Source: Crassaminicella profunda
GTDB taxonomy: Bacteria > Bacillota > Clostridia > Peptostreptococcales > Thermotaleaceae
Assembly: GCF_019884785.1 (NCBI RefSeq)
Contig: NZ_CP082326.1
Span: 2,163,355-2,227,354, forward strand
Direction: 5' to 3'
Length of the DNA: 64,000 bases
Shown here: positions 7,858 to 17,290 of the stretch, piece by piece
How the letters are laid out: each line of letters begins with the position of its first letter
Position numbering within the stretch: the stretch's first letter is position 1
The notes under the pieces: model-generated
What the model was told of the DNA's origin: nothing
Databases searched by the model: none
The model's input: the letters and a program-made list of their open reading frames with translations, nothing else
Position numbers and translations under genes: made by a program

Positions 7858-9144
7858 ATGAATATACTCATTAAAAATCCTTCTGTGTTGCTCTTTGATA
7901 AAGAAAAGGTCTTTGTAGAAAATAAAGACATAGCCATTGAAAATGGACTTATTAAATATATTGGAGAAATTCCAGATGATTTTCACTATGACAAATTCAT
8001 CAATGCTACAGATAAACTTGTCATGCCAGGATTGATTAATACCCATACTCATTTGCCTATGTCCCTTTTAAGGAATTATGCTGATGATTTACCTCTTTGG
8101 GAATGGCTTACAGAAAAAGTATGGCCCTCTGAATCAAAATTAACTGAAGAAATCGTCTATTGGGGATCACTTCTTAGTATAGCTGAATTAATCCTATCAG
8201 GTGTTACCTGCTTTAATGATATGTATAATTTCGCAGATATTGTTGCTAAAGCCGCTCAAGATGCAAAAATGAGAGGCTGTATATGCGAAACTCTTTTTGA
8301 TAAAACAAGGAATGACCAATCTAATTTTAAAGAAACAAGAGATTTATTCAAAAAATGGCACAAATCAAATAATGATAGGATTCGTGTTTTTGTTGGTGCC
8401 CACGCTCCCTATACCTGTTCTCCTGACTATCTAGCAAAAATGATTCCTTTAGCAAAAGAGTTACGAACAGGCATTCACATTCATTTAAGTGAAAGTGTAA
8501 AAGAAGTTGAAGACAGCTTTAACTTATACGGAAAATCCCCTGTTCAGCACTTATATGATTTAGGATTATTTGATGTAAGAACCTTGGCAGCTCATTGTGT
8601 CCACTTATCTGATGAAGATATTACAATCTTAAAAGAAAATAATGTGAATGTTTTATATAATCCTGTCAGCAACTTAAAACTTGCTAATGGTTTTGCTCCT
8701 GTTGTGAAAATGCTAGAAAATGAAATCAATGTATCTCTTGCAACAGATAGTTCTTGCAGTAACAATAATCTAGATATGTTTGAAGAAATTAAGCTTTCGT
8801 CTATATTAAACAAAGGTATTATAGGAGACAGTACAATAATGCCTGCTGAAACATCCCTTAAACTGGCTACAATCAATGGCGCTAAAGCACTTGGTATAGA
8901 TGATTTGGTTGGCTCAATAGAAATTGGAAAATGTGCTGATATGATTTTAATCGATTTAAACAAACCTCATCTGTGTCCACGACATAATTTGATTTCTTTA
9001 TTGGTATATTCTATCCAAGCTTCAGACGTAGATACAGTTATTGTAGATGGAAATATTCTAATGGAACATCGTAAATTAACTACAATCAATTTGGATTCTG
9101 TTATGAAAAATGTTCAGTTATGTGCTCAAAAATTAATAAAATAA
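7858..9144 (+). CDS. mtaD: amidohydrolase, 5'-methylthioadenosine/S-adenosylhomocysteine deaminase type
   Basis: A 428-aa metal-dependent deaminase of the TrzA/AtzC/MtaD branch of the amidohydrolase superfamily. It probably deaminates adenosine-like nucleosides (MTA, SAH, adenosine) to the inosyl form. Metal and catalytic motifs are HTHLPMSLLR near residue 62, GAHAPYTCSP, HIHLSES, AAHCVHLS and ATDSSCSNNNLD, in the usual order. The phrase YADDLPLWEWL is typical of MtaD. It starts at ATG 7858 after ATAAGGAGTG and lies 89 nt after the PNP gene, consistent with feeding inosyl products into the salvage operon. Exact substrate preference within the family cannot be read from sequence. Confidence 0.88.
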   Translation: MNILIKNPSVLLFDKEKVFVENKDIAIENGLIKYIGEIPDDFHYDKFINATDKLVMPGLINTHTHLPMSLLRNYADDLPLWEWLTEKVWPSESKLTEEIVYWGSLLSIAELILSGVTCFNDMYNFADIVAKAAQDAKMRGCICETLFDKTRNDQSNFKETRDLFKKWHKSNNDRIRVFVGAHAPYTCSPDYLAKMIPLAKELRTGIHIHLSESVKEVEDSFNLYGKSPVQHLYDLGLFDVRTLAAHCVHLSDEDITILKENNVNVLYNPVSNLKLANGFAPVVKMLENEINVSLATDSSCSNNNLDMFEEIKLSSILNKGIIGDSTIMPAETSLKLATINGAKALGIDDLVGSIEIGKCADMILIDLNKPHLCPRHNLISLLVYSIQASDVDTVIVDGNILMEHRKLTTINLDSVMKNVQLCAQKLIK

Positions 9145-9157
9145 CGGAGGGAAAATG

Positions 9158-9325
9158 ATGAAACTAGTAGTGATCGCTTTACTTACAGGGATCATCACCG
9201 GAAGTATATTTTCTTGGGCAAGACTGCCTTTACCAGCACCCCCGACATTAGCTGGTATAGCAGGAATTATTGGAATATTTTTAGGTTCAAAAATTGTCGA
9301 TTATGTAATAAAGCTTTTTACATAA
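9158..9325 (+). CDS. XapX domain protein (small membrane protein)
   Basis: A 55-aa protein that begins 13 nt after the deaminase gene and closes the salvage operon. Two consecutive ATG codons (9155 and 9158) follow ACGGAGG; the second gives the better 7-nt spacing. Two hydrophobic helices flank the motif LPLPAPPTLAGIAGIIGIF, the hallmark of the XapX/DUF1427 family. The molecular function of that family is not established. Its place next to nucleoside genes recalls xapX in the E. coli xanthosine operon. Confidence 0.8.
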   Translation: MKLVVIALLTGIITGSIFSWARLPLPAPPTLAGIAGIIGIFLGSKIVDYVIKLFT

Positions 9326-9352
9326 AAAATAGGTCATGATGACCTATTTTTT
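9325..9352. terminator. bidirectional terminator between convergent genes
   Basis: A perfect stem AAAAAATAGGTC / GACCTATTTTTT with a short loop carries an A-run before and a T-run after, so it can stop transcription from both sides. It also contains the stop codon of the small minus-strand gene at 9344-9511. Confidence 0.85.
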
Positions 9353-9511
9353 ATGTAAGTTTTCTACTTTTAAAACAATGTCCCTAGCTGTTCTAAGCCC
9401 CTCTCTATACCAGTATTGACTGTCCTTTAGTTTTCCTTTTTGTTCCTGTTCATTCATTCTGCCTATGGAAAAGTTTAATTCATCTAATATAATCTTTGTT
9501 TCTTTACTCAT
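9344..9511 (-). CDS. small protein of unknown function (55 aa)
   Basis: Not recognised. The frame runs from an ATG at 9511 behind AGGTGG to a stop inside the shared terminator. The product is soluble, charged and probably helical, with a QYWYREGLRTARDIV segment in the second half. It lies 14 nt downstream of the diguanylate cyclase gene on the same strand, so the two are probably co-transcribed. The good ribosome site, coding-like composition and terminator placement argue that it is real. Confidence 0.6.
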   Translation of the reverse strand: MSKETKIILDELNFSIGRMNEQEQKGKLKDSQYWYREGLRTARDIVLKVENLHKK

Positions 9512-9525
9512 GTTATCCACCTATC

Positions 9526-11067
9526 CTAAAAAATCACTTTATTTTTCCCTAAGCTTTTAGCCTTATATAGTAGTTGATCTGCTTCATTTATTAATTTTTC
9601 CTTTGTTTGTCTATTATATACACTCACCCCTGCACTAATAGTTATTTTCATCCAGTTCTCCTGCCACTTTATATTTTCAATTTTTTCTCTTATCCTATTC
9701 GTTATATTATATACATCCTTTGATTCTAATTTGGGAAATATAATGACAAACTCTTCTCCACCATATCTTGCTAATATATCTTTTTCTCTTATACTTTTTA
9801 AAATACTCTCCGCGATTTCTTTTAAAACAAAATCTCCCTTTTGATGCCCATAAGTATCATTTACTTTTTTAAAATCATCTACATCAATCATCATCAAAGT
9901 AAAATTTTCAGATTTATGTATAAGCTCTTCTAATACTTGGTCAAAATACCGTCTATTATAAGCTCCTGTTAATTTATCATATATAGCATCATTTTTTATA
10001 CGATTGATCATTTTCATAGCACGGTTGAGTTTTTTATAGATTTCTCCATATTCACCTTTTTCATAATGGTCTATCTTGAGCATATCCAAATCTTTATTTT
10101 CAATGGCTTCAATGATATCACATATATTTTTATTTTCACTTTTTAACTTTCGAATGATCAAATTTCCTACAATAAAAAATAATAAACTAGATATTAAAAT
10201 AATGACACTCGCATATAGACCCACAGGTTTTAACAATTCTTCTAAATACTTATCTGGAATAATCCCAATAATCTTCCACCCATTTTTATTGATTGTAGAA
10301 AAACTTATAAAATATTTCTTTTGTTTATTATAAAAAACACCATAATTTTCTTTTTTCAATGCTTTATACCACTGATTATTTTTTACACTTTCCCATAATT
10401 GATTCTTATCTTTATGGGCAATAATATTTCCCTGTTGGTTTACAATCATCACATAGGCATCTTCTCCTAAATCTACTTTTGAAACACTTGCAGAAAGATT
10501 ATCTAATGTAGTGTCCATTCCTAAAACACCTACAATATTTCCTTTATTGTCTTTTATAGATTTTGATGCAGAAACTGATCGTTTTTTACTTCTATAGTCT
10601 CTATAAGATACCCACTGGATTTTATTACTATGTAAACCCTCTTTATACCAAAGTCTTTTGGTTGGATCATAATAACCATCTTTATTTTCCCAATATGGAT
10701 ATACATATGTTTCCTTATCTTTTGTACCTACATAAATATAATCAATATTTGTATTATATTTCCAATACCGCTCCCATTCTTTCATATGGTTCTGCATTAT
10801 TTTTTCATCATTCAAATCACCATATTGAATTTGTTCATATAATAGATTCAGATCTTTTTCAACATCATTAATGTATTTTTCAATATATATTTTTTGCACA
10901 TTCTTAATAATTTTTAAACTTTCATTTTTCATACTTTCAACAACAATATATCGAGAATGAATTAGATATAATATACTGAATAAAATTATTGGCATAAAAG
11001 AAAAGATTAAAGCTATTTTTATCTTCTTACTAAAACTCATATTTCGAATCCCCATAAATTTCTTCAT
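9526..11067 (-). CDS. membrane sensor diguanylate cyclase (Cache-type sensor, GGDEF)
   Basis: Predicted to make cyclic di-GMP from two GTP. A first membrane helix (about residues 15-37) is followed by a ~260-residue extracytoplasmic sensor of Cache type, a second helix near 280-300 and a GGDEF domain over the last ~160 residues. The active site reads ARYGGEEF, and the RxxD inhibitory site (REKD) lies five residues upstream, so product feedback is likely. The open frame reaches 11130, but the ATG at 11067 has AGGAG 7 nt upstream and is chosen (513 aa). Overlap of charge-rich upstream codons with no ribosome site supports this choice. Confidence 0.9.
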   Translation of the reverse strand: MKKFMGIRNMSFSKKIKIALIFSFMPIILFSILYLIHSRYIVVESMKNESLKIIKNVQKIYIEKYINDVEKDLNLLYEQIQYGDLNDEKIMQNHMKEWERYWKYNTNIDYIYVGTKDKETYVYPYWENKDGYYDPTKRLWYKEGLHSNKIQWVSYRDYRSKKRSVSASKSIKDNKGNIVGVLGMDTTLDNLSASVSKVDLGEDAYVMIVNQQGNIIAHKDKNQLWESVKNNQWYKALKKENYGVFYNKQKKYFISFSTINKNGWKIIGIIPDKYLEELLKPVGLYASVIILISSLLFFIVGNLIIRKLKSENKNICDIIEAIENKDLDMLKIDHYEKGEYGEIYKKLNRAMKMINRIKNDAIYDKLTGAYNRRYFDQVLEELIHKSENFTLMMIDVDDFKKVNDTYGHQKGDFVLKEIAESILKSIREKDILARYGGEEFVIIFPKLESKDVYNITNRIREKIENIKWQENWMKITISAGVSVYNRQTKEKLINEADQLLYKAKSLGKNKVIF

Positions 11068-11213
11068 CCTGTCACTCCTATTTTGTCCTATGTAGTTTGT
11101 ATAACAATCATCAAAAGACTGATCAAACATTTCTACAATTATATTTTATACCAAATATTCTGAAATTTATGTCGTATCTTGTTATTTCCCGCATTTTGTT
11201 TGATTTTTTACAT

Positions 11214-11250
11214 AAAAAAAGGTTATACCTTTTAAGCATAACCTTTTTTT
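11214..11250 (-). terminator. terminator of the PAS-GGDEF-EAL gene
   Basis: A 13-bp stem AAAAAAAGGTTAT / ATAACCTTTTTTT overlaps the last codons of the gene that ends at 11232. The symmetric A and T runs would also work on the other strand. Confidence 0.75.
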
Positions 11251-13325
11251 AATAATTCCTCTATATCCGCTGTTGGTAAAGGTTTACTAAAAAAATATCC
11301 TTGCGCCTTGTTACATTGTAACTCTTTTAATGTGAAAAATTGATCTTTCGTTTCTACACCTTCAGCTGTAACCATCAAGTCCATACCATGTGCCAAATCA
11401 ATTACTGATTTAGCAATTAATTGTTCTCTTTTAGATTCTGTAATATTATCCACAAAGGTTTTATCCATTTTCAAAGTATCAATAGGCAAAACCTTTAAAT
11501 AATTTAGAGAAGAATAGCCTGTTCCAAAATCATCTAATGATATTTTCAAGCCTAATTTTCTTAATTTCTTTAATATCTTAATAGTAAAATTCAAATCTTT
11601 CATGGCCAAACTCTCTGTAATTTCTAATTCCAAAAGTTCTGACTTTATTTTTGTCTTTTGCAAAATATCACTTACTGCTTTTACTAAATTTTTCTGTTGA
11701 AATTGACGAGCAGAAAGATTAACTGCTATTTTCAGAGGAGGAAACCCCATCTTTATCCATTTACTATTCTGTTTACATGCAGTTTTTAATACCCATTCAC
11801 CTATTGCAATGATTAAGTTTGATTCTTCCGCTATAGGAATAAATTTATAAGGAGGTATCAATCCTAAAGTAGGATGACTCCATCTTATTAATACTTCTAG
11901 CCCAATGATCTTTCTACTATTCATATCAATCTGAGGCTGATAATATAAAGTAAATTCATTACGTTTTATTGCATGTCTTAAATTATTCTTCATCTCTAAT
12001 TTTTCTAACAACTGCTTATTCATTAATGGTGTATAAAATTTGTAATTGTTTTTGCCATTTTCTTTTGCAGAATACATTGCTGTATCTGCATTTTTTATGA
12101 TTTCATATATCTCTTTTCCTTGTTCTGGATATAAACTTATGCCAATGGTTGCTGTAATATAAAATTCTCTATCCCTTAATATCCAAGGTTTCTGAAAAGA
12201 CCCTATTATATTTTCTATAATAGAGATAACATCTTCATCGTGCATGATCTTAGGCAACCATATACCAAACTCATCTCCACCTAGCCTTGTAACTTCACCA
12301 AACGCTGGCACAACCCTTTTTAAAAGCTTTGCAACATCTTTAAGTAGCTCATCTCCATACATATGTCCAAGTGTATCATTCACATTTTTAAAATTATCTA
12401 AATCCATATATAAAACAGCTACTTTATAATCATTTTTCTTTGCTTCTTTCAATGCTTGTGACAATTTTTCTTCAAAAAAAGTTCTATTAGGAAGTCCAGT
12501 TAATGAATCATAATAAGCTAACTTGTAAATATTTTCCTCAGCTATTTTATAATGTGTAATATCCTGATGAGAACCTGCCATTCTAATGGGCTTGCTATTT
12601 TTATCAAAAATTGCCTTTCCCCTACTTAATATCCATTTATAACTTCCATCTTTTGTCCGCATTCTATATTGATTTTCATAGTAATGTGTTTGCCTTTTTA
12701 AATGTTTCTCTAATTCTTGGTTCATACACTTCAGGTCATCTAGATGAACCAAGTTTATCCATCCTCCTATACTATTTTCAATTTCACTTTCTTCAAATCC
12801 AAGTAACGCTTTCGTTCTTGTAAACAATAATTTATTATTTACAATATCCCAATCCCATATGCCGTCACTTGCTCCTTCCATAGCTAATCTAAATCGTTCT
12901 TCACTTTTTCTTAATGCTTTTTGACTTTTTTGTAATTCAACAACTTGTCCTTCTAAGTCTTCTTCAGCTGCAATTAATTCTTCATGGGTAAATTCAAGTT
13001 TCTCATAGCTTTCTAATAGCTTTTTCTCCCAACATTCTTTTTCCTCTATTGTTCTATAGATTATTATATAAAGCATACCTGCAGTTGCAACAACATAAAA
13101 CCATCCCTTAAAAGTTTGAAGCAGTGTTAATTTGCTAAGATCTTTCACAACAATCTGCAACAATCTATCTGAAAAAATAATCCATAGGCATCCTACCAAA
13201 AGATATAGGGCTGTTATTTTCAAAGATATAGACTTAGGTTGAAATTTTTTATTAAGTATCATTGAACGCTCATACGTAGCAAATAATTCTTTAAATCCTC
13301 TATCCTTTTTACCATTAAAAAACAA
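11232..13325 (-). CDS. PAS-GGDEF-EAL cyclic di-GMP turnover protein
   Basis: A 697-aa protein with two N-terminal membrane helices (about 28-50 and 65-90), a coiled coil, a PAS/PAC domain (about 140-265), GGDEF (about 270-430) and EAL (about 440-695). The GGDEF site LGGDEFG is intact but has no RxxD inhibitory site (PAFG instead). The EAL domain has the accepted EVL variant plus NLSARQF, LEITES, LDDFGTGYSSL, LKMDKTF, AEGVE and QGYFFSKPL, so phosphodiesterase activity is likely. The start is a TTG at 13325 with AAAGGAG 9 nt upstream; an internal ATG at residue 21 is an alternative. It may act as a bifunctional or GTP-regulated phosphodiesterase. Confidence 0.9.
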   Translation of the reverse strand: MFFNGKKDRGFKELFATYERSMILNKKFQPKSISLKITALYLLVGCLWIIFSDRLLQIVVKDLSKLTLLQTFKGWFYVVATAGMLYIIIYRTIEEKECWEKKLLESYEKLEFTHEELIAAEEDLEGQVVELQKSQKALRKSEERFRLAMEGASDGIWDWDIVNNKLLFTRTKALLGFEESEIENSIGGWINLVHLDDLKCMNQELEKHLKRQTHYYENQYRMRTKDGSYKWILSRGKAIFDKNSKPIRMAGSHQDITHYKIAEENIYKLAYYDSLTGLPNRTFFEEKLSQALKEAKKNDYKVAVLYMDLDNFKNVNDTLGHMYGDELLKDVAKLLKRVVPAFGEVTRLGGDEFGIWLPKIMHDEDVISIIENIIGSFQKPWILRDREFYITATIGISLYPEQGKEIYEIIKNADTAMYSAKENGKNNYKFYTPLMNKQLLEKLEMKNNLRHAIKRNEFTLYYQPQIDMNSRKIIGLEVLIRWSHPTLGLIPPYKFIPIAEESNLIIAIGEWVLKTACKQNSKWIKMGFPPLKIAVNLSARQFQQKNLVKAVSDILQKTKIKSELLELEITESLAMKDLNFTIKILKKLRKLGLKISLDDFGTGYSSLNYLKVLPIDTLKMDKTFVDNITESKREQLIAKSVIDLAHGMDLMVTAEGVETKDQFFTLKELQCNKAQGYFFSKPLPTADIEELLKKGYA

Positions 13326-13621
13326 TACGCCATACTCCTTTCATGAATATACAAAAGTAATTTAATTTTTTGTTTTATAATTATCATATCGTATTATTCT
13401 TTGTATTTCTACAATTTTCTGCATTTTTCTACATTTTCACATTTTAGGAAAATGTCTTGAACTTTTTTATAATGACCTTTTTAAAGAATAAAAATTACTA
13501 CCTATTTTTTGTAAAATTCATATATTTCTATAAATATTTTTCACTAGTGAATATTTCAAATTAAAAAGTTAAATGCTATTAATTAGATTCATTAACTTTA
13601 TACTTTTTAGGAGGTATTTAG

Positions 13622-13924
13622 GTGAAAAAGACAGATCTGACTTGGCAAGAAGTCTTAATGAATAAAGGATTCGACCATTCAACATCAAAATCACTTATCG
13701 GTTTTATTGCATGGAAGGAAAATGAAATATTTTCTAGATTAGGTGAAGAAATAAATGATGTATTATGTGGATATGAAGGAAAAGTAATTGCCAAAGATGT
13801 TATTAGCAATAAATATAATAATAAAGGTTTATTATTTGTAAATAATCATATTTCCAATGATCTATCAAATAAAATTTTTGAAGAAATTTTGGATTATGAA
13901 CATGAAGAAGTATATGATCTATAA
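13622..13924 (+). CDS. conserved-looking small protein of unknown function
   Basis: Not recognised. A 100-aa acidic protein starting at GTG 13622, seven nt after a perfect AGGAGG. It contains one aromatic-rich segment (SLIGFIAWKENEIFSRLGEE) and no membrane helix or metal motif. It is a single gene between two divergent or convergent neighbours, with a hairpin after its stop. The minus-strand frame over the same bases is a shadow. Confidence 0.65.
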   Translation: MKKTDLTWQEVLMNKGFDHSTSKSLIGFIAWKENEIFSRLGEEINDVLCGYEGKVIAKDVISNKYNNKGLLFVNNHISNDLSNKIFEEILDYEHEEVYDL

Positions 13925-13945
13925 CCGTACTATTAAAGTTTAAAA

Positions 13946-13984
13946 AATGAGAGTTCTTACTTATAACCAGTAAAGACTCTCATT
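13946..13984 (+). terminator. hairpin after the small protein gene
   Basis: Arms AATGAGAG and CTCTCATT, extended by TCTTAC/GTAAAGA with one bulge, enclose a 9-nt loop. The following tract is only moderately T-rich, so termination strength is uncertain. Confidence 0.45.
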
Positions 13985-14056
13985 CCTTATCTATTATTTT
14001 CAGTTTTAGAACACTTTATTACTAAATAAAAAAAACTTATCTAATCTTATTTAAAA

Positions 14057-15301
14057 TCACTTTTTATTCAATAAAATATGTATTGCAGGCTCACAAAACA
14101 CTTTTTCTGCTACTTTATAGATGTCTCTACCTTGAATATGATCTAGTTCTTTCATTTCATCCACAAAAGCATTGATCTTTTTATTCACCATCTTTTGCTG
14201 TAAAGCATAATTAGCTAACCCATCAGAATCTTCTAACATTAACGCAACAGCAGTTTTTACTACCTTTTTCATATGAGTAATATTCTTCTCATCAAAATAT
14301 ATTTCCCTTTCTTTTATTTTTTCAATACAAGTTTCAATGACTTTTTTCGCTTCCCAAATCTCATCTTCTTCAGCCGTCGTATAAATGTACAAGGTTTTTA
14401 TGCATTCTGTTGAATCAATATCAGAATAAACATCATAGGAAAAGCCTTTTTCTTCTCGGAGAGCTCTAAACAAGATTGAATTGGCACTCTCCCCTAATTT
14501 ATGATTTAATACTTCCAAAGCTAATTCTTCCTTACGAGTTAATCCATAAAAGGTATACAGGAAAAGTATCGTATTTTGCTCTATATTATTTTTATGAGAG
14601 ATTTTTTCAATGTTTTTGTTTTTTTCTATATGAATAAGAATATGATCCTCATCTTTTCTCTCCCAATTTTTTAAATACTTTTCTATCATTTTTTTTACCT
14701 TATCATGATGAAAAGGAGAAACCACACTGATTATACATTTATTAGGAATATAATGTTCTTTATAAAATGTTTTTAGCTGTTCTTTTGTAAAATTATTTAT
14801 TGTTTTTTTAGTTCCTAAAACATCATATCTTAATGAACTCTTTTTAAAAGCTATTTCATTAACTTTTAAATAACTGTACTGTTCTACATCATCCATATCT
14901 GCTTTTAGCTCTGATAAAACTACCTTTCTTTCCTTTTCTATTTCTTCTTCTGGAAAAGTAGCGTTCATTATCATATCAGATAAAAGCTCCGTTGACGCCT
15001 CTAGTTCCTCCGATAATGCAGTAATGGAAAATACAGTAGAAGTATAATCTGTATAAGCATCATAAGAACCCGCTCTCTCTTCAAGTTCTTGGTTGATTCT
15101 ATGATTATCCCTTATATTTGTACCTTTAAAGACCATATGCTCAATAAAATGACTAATTCCTTTTTCATTCATATTTTCATGCATAGCACCTACTTTAAGT
15201 CCTACATGTATAGAAGCAATATTTGTATCTTTTTTTATTGTTATTAAATGTATTCCATTTTCTAGTTCATATTCCTTGCTATTCAAAAGTTGTTTTACCA
15301 T
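14057..15301 (-). CDS. M16-family zinc metallopeptidase
   Basis: A 414-aa protein of the insulinase/processing-peptidase family. The inverted zinc motif HxxEH is present as HFIEHMVFKGT near residue 66, with the distal glutamate in the segment RKVVLSELKAD about 75 residues later. The C-terminal half is the catalytically inactive second M16 domain. No signal peptide is seen, so it is cytoplasmic. The ATG at 15301 has GGGAG 7 nt upstream. It is a single-gene unit, divergent from the T-box-controlled transporter. Likely roles are peptide degradation or processing; no specific substrate can be inferred. Confidence 0.9.
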   Translation of the reverse strand: MVKQLLNSKEYELENGIHLITIKKDTNIASIHVGLKVGAMHENMNEKGISHFIEHMVFKGTNIRDNHRINQELEERAGSYDAYTDYTSTVFSITALSEELEASTELLSDMIMNATFPEEEIEKERKVVLSELKADMDDVEQYSYLKVNEIAFKKSSLRYDVLGTKKTINNFTKEQLKTFYKEHYIPNKCIISVVSPFHHDKVKKMIEKYLKNWERKDEDHILIHIEKNKNIEKISHKNNIEQNTILFLYTFYGLTRKEELALEVLNHKLGESANSILFRALREEKGFSYDVYSDIDSTECIKTLYIYTTAEEDEIWEAKKVIETCIEKIKEREIYFDEKNITHMKKVVKTAVALMLEDSDGLANYALQQKMVNKKINAFVDEMKELDHIQGRDIYKVAEKVFCEPAIHILLNKK

Positions 15302-15384
15302 ATATTTACTCCCACTCTATTGATTATTTTTATATTGAAAATTTCCTTTCTCTATTATAGCAGAAACTTCTTGAGAAATACCAT

Positions 15385-15413
15385 TTGACAAAATTATAAT
15401 TTTTCTTTATAAT
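15385..15413 (+). promoter_or_regulatory. consensus sigma-A promoter of the T-box leader
   Basis: TTGACA at 15385-15390 and TATAAT at 15408-15413 with a 17-nt spacer, a full match to consensus. The start site is expected near 15420. Confidence 0.85.
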
Positions 15414-15429
15414 TGCACTTAACAATAAA

Positions 15430-15707
15430 ATATAAAAAAGCTACGATTAAGGATAGTACATTTCATTACGAATTACAGAGAATTGAGGATTGGTGGAACC
15501 TTGATATTCAAAATGATTTGGAATGGGCTTATGAGTGGAAGCTGAAACTTTAGTAGGCAACACGGTTTTCTCCCGTTATAGAGATAGGTTATCGGATCAT
15601 TTCCCGTATCTGAAAAAGTAGAAATTTTTATTTTCTAAATATGAGGTGGCACCACGTTTATTCGTCCTCTATATGCATAATGCATGTAGAGGACTTTTTA
15701 TTTTTTT
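15430..15707 (+). promoter_or_regulatory. T-box riboswitch leader, tryptophan-type
   Basis: The leader contains the conserved T-box core GAGGTGGCACCACG (15643-15656) and a terminator directly after it. Upstream lies a Stem I region with an AGAGA-type kink-turn and the distal GGTGGAACC. The specifier segment GAGTGGAAGC gives the Trp codon TGG at 15536-15538 followed by a purine. The antiterminator UGGC predicts a tRNA discriminator base G, which fits bacterial tRNA-Trp. Uncharged tRNA would stabilise the antiterminator and switch on the transporter. The specifier was assigned by eye; neighbouring triplets in other registers are less likely. Confidence 0.88.
15664..15707 (+). terminator. T-box terminator
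   Basis: An 8-bp GC-containing stem GTCCTCTA / TAGAGGAC extended by TGCAT/ATGCA is followed by TTTTTATTTTTTT. It competes with the T-box antiterminator. Confidence 0.85.
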
Positions 15708-15728
15708 GAATCTTAAGGAGGTATCAAA

Positions 15729-17042
15729 ATGGAAAAACGAGAAACTTTTTCTTCAAAACTAGGATTTATACTCTCTTGTGCAGGAGCTGCCATAGGGCTT
15801 GGAAATGTATGGATGTTTTCTTGGAGATTAGGAGAATATGGAGGAGCCGCATTTTTAATTCCTTATTTTATCTTTGTATATTTTTTAGGAACTACTGGAC
15901 TCATTACAGAAATCAGTTTTGGAAGAAAATACAAAAAAGGTGCATTAGGAGCTATCAAAACAGTCTTTAAGGAAAAAAAATTGAAGTTTGGTCACCTATT
16001 AGGAAGTATTCCTCTTGCTGCCATGACAGGAATCTTTATTTTCTATATTGTAGTAGTTGGATGGATTTTTAGATATTTTTACGCGTCCCTAATAGATGTA
16101 TTTGAAGTAGTAGATATTCCTACATACTTTGGAAACTTTGCTGGAAGTATAGATACAGTTCCATGGATCATCTTAGCAATGATTAGCACTGTTCTTATCT
16201 TATGTATGGGGATTGGTTCTGGTATAGAAAAAATCAATAAAATCGTTATGCCAGGGTTATTTATTTTATTTATCATCCTATTAGTAAAATCCTTAACCCT
16301 CCCAAATGCTATAGAAGGTGTAAAATATCTATTGATGCCAGATTTTTCATATCTTCTAAAACCTATTACTTGGGTTATGGCATTAGGTCAAGCTTTTTTT
16401 TCTGTATCCCTAAGTGGTGCAGGAATGGTAGTTTACGGAAGTTACTTAGGAAAAGATATAGATATTCCATCCTCTGCAAAAAGTATTGTTATCTTTGATA
16501 CACTAGCTGCTCTAATGGCTGCTTTTATCATTATTCCAGCTGCTTTTTCCTTTGGCCTTGATCCAGCTGCTGGTCCACCCCTTTTATTTATTACTGTGCC
16601 TAAGATCTTTACTCAAATGACTGGTGGATATGTGTTTTCTATTATATTTTTCTTAAGCATTGTATTTGCAGCTATTTCTTCTGCCATTAATATGATGGAA
16701 GCACCTATTGAAGCTTTAATGGAAGAATTTCACTTCACAAGAAAAAAAGCAGCTATTTTCACAGGCATAGCTTGCTTATGTATTGCTATTGTTTTAGGTA
16801 TAAACATGAATTTATTTGGAATATGGGCTGATTTTATGAGCGTATATTTAGCTCCTATTGGTGCAAGTATTTCAGCTTTTGTTTTTTATTGGATATCTTC
16901 TGATCAAGAGGCATTAGTCGCCATTAATCTAGGATCAAAGAATCCTTTAAAAAGTAGTTTCTTGATTTTAGGAAAATATATTTATATTATTATCGCAGTA
17001 TTTATTGTTATTTTAGGAGCTATCTATGGAGGCATTGGTTAG
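15729..17042 (+). CDS. sodium-dependent (NSS family) transporter, probably tryptophan
   Basis: A 437-aa polytopic protein of the neurotransmitter:sodium symporter family. The N-terminus SCAGAAIGLGNVWMF carries the unwound TM1 region that forms the Na+ and substrate sites, and the length fits the 11-span bacterial members. The ATG at 15729 follows AAGGAGGTATCAAA. Because its mRNA begins with a T-box reading UGG, the cargo is most likely tryptophan; a bacterial NSS member, TnaT of Symbiobacterium, is a known Na+/Trp symporter. It is a single-gene unit ended by a strong terminator. Confidence 0.9.
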   Translation: MEKRETFSSKLGFILSCAGAAIGLGNVWMFSWRLGEYGGAAFLIPYFIFVYFLGTTGLITEISFGRKYKKGALGAIKTVFKEKKLKFGHLLGSIPLAAMTGIFIFYIVVVGWIFRYFYASLIDVFEVVDIPTYFGNFAGSIDTVPWIILAMISTVLILCMGIGSGIEKINKIVMPGLFILFIILLVKSLTLPNAIEGVKYLLMPDFSYLLKPITWVMALGQAFFSVSLSGAGMVVYGSYLGKDIDIPSSAKSIVIFDTLAALMAAFIIIPAAFSFGLDPAAGPPLLFITVPKIFTQMTGGYVFSIIFFLSIVFAAISSAINMMEAPIEALMEEFHFTRKKAAIFTGIACLCIAIVLGINMNLFGIWADFMSVYLAPIGASISAFVFYWISSDQEALVAINLGSKNPLKSSFLILGKYIYIIIAVFIVILGAIYGGIG

Positions 17043-17063
17043 ATTATCACTTATATAAAAAAT

Positions 17064-17105
17064 AAAAGGTACTATATTTGTACTTCCACAAATATAGTAC
17101 CTTTT
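17064..17105. terminator. strong terminator after the NSS transporter
   Basis: An 18-bp perfect stem (AAAAGGTACTATATTTGT and complement) with a 6-nt loop ends in a T-run. The symmetric ends make it plausible on both strands, although the ABC gene that ends at 17291 is some distance away. Confidence 0.8.
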
Positions 17106-17290
17106 CAGTACACAAAACTTCATTTTTAGCAGTATATTCATCAACTTTAACCCTTAATCCCCTTTTCCATCTGAACATTCACTTCACCTCATTTGTATTA
17201 ATCCTCTCACATCATTTTACACCACTATGGATTATTTTGTAAAATATTACATAATTTAAATGATTCATACAATAAAATGAATTTTATAAT

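Noticed and set aside
15533-15538. GAG, AGT or GTG considered as T-box specifier
   Set aside because: The triplet TGG sits at the expected place with a purine after it, and the antiterminator UGGC fits tRNA-Trp; the other registers lack this agreement.
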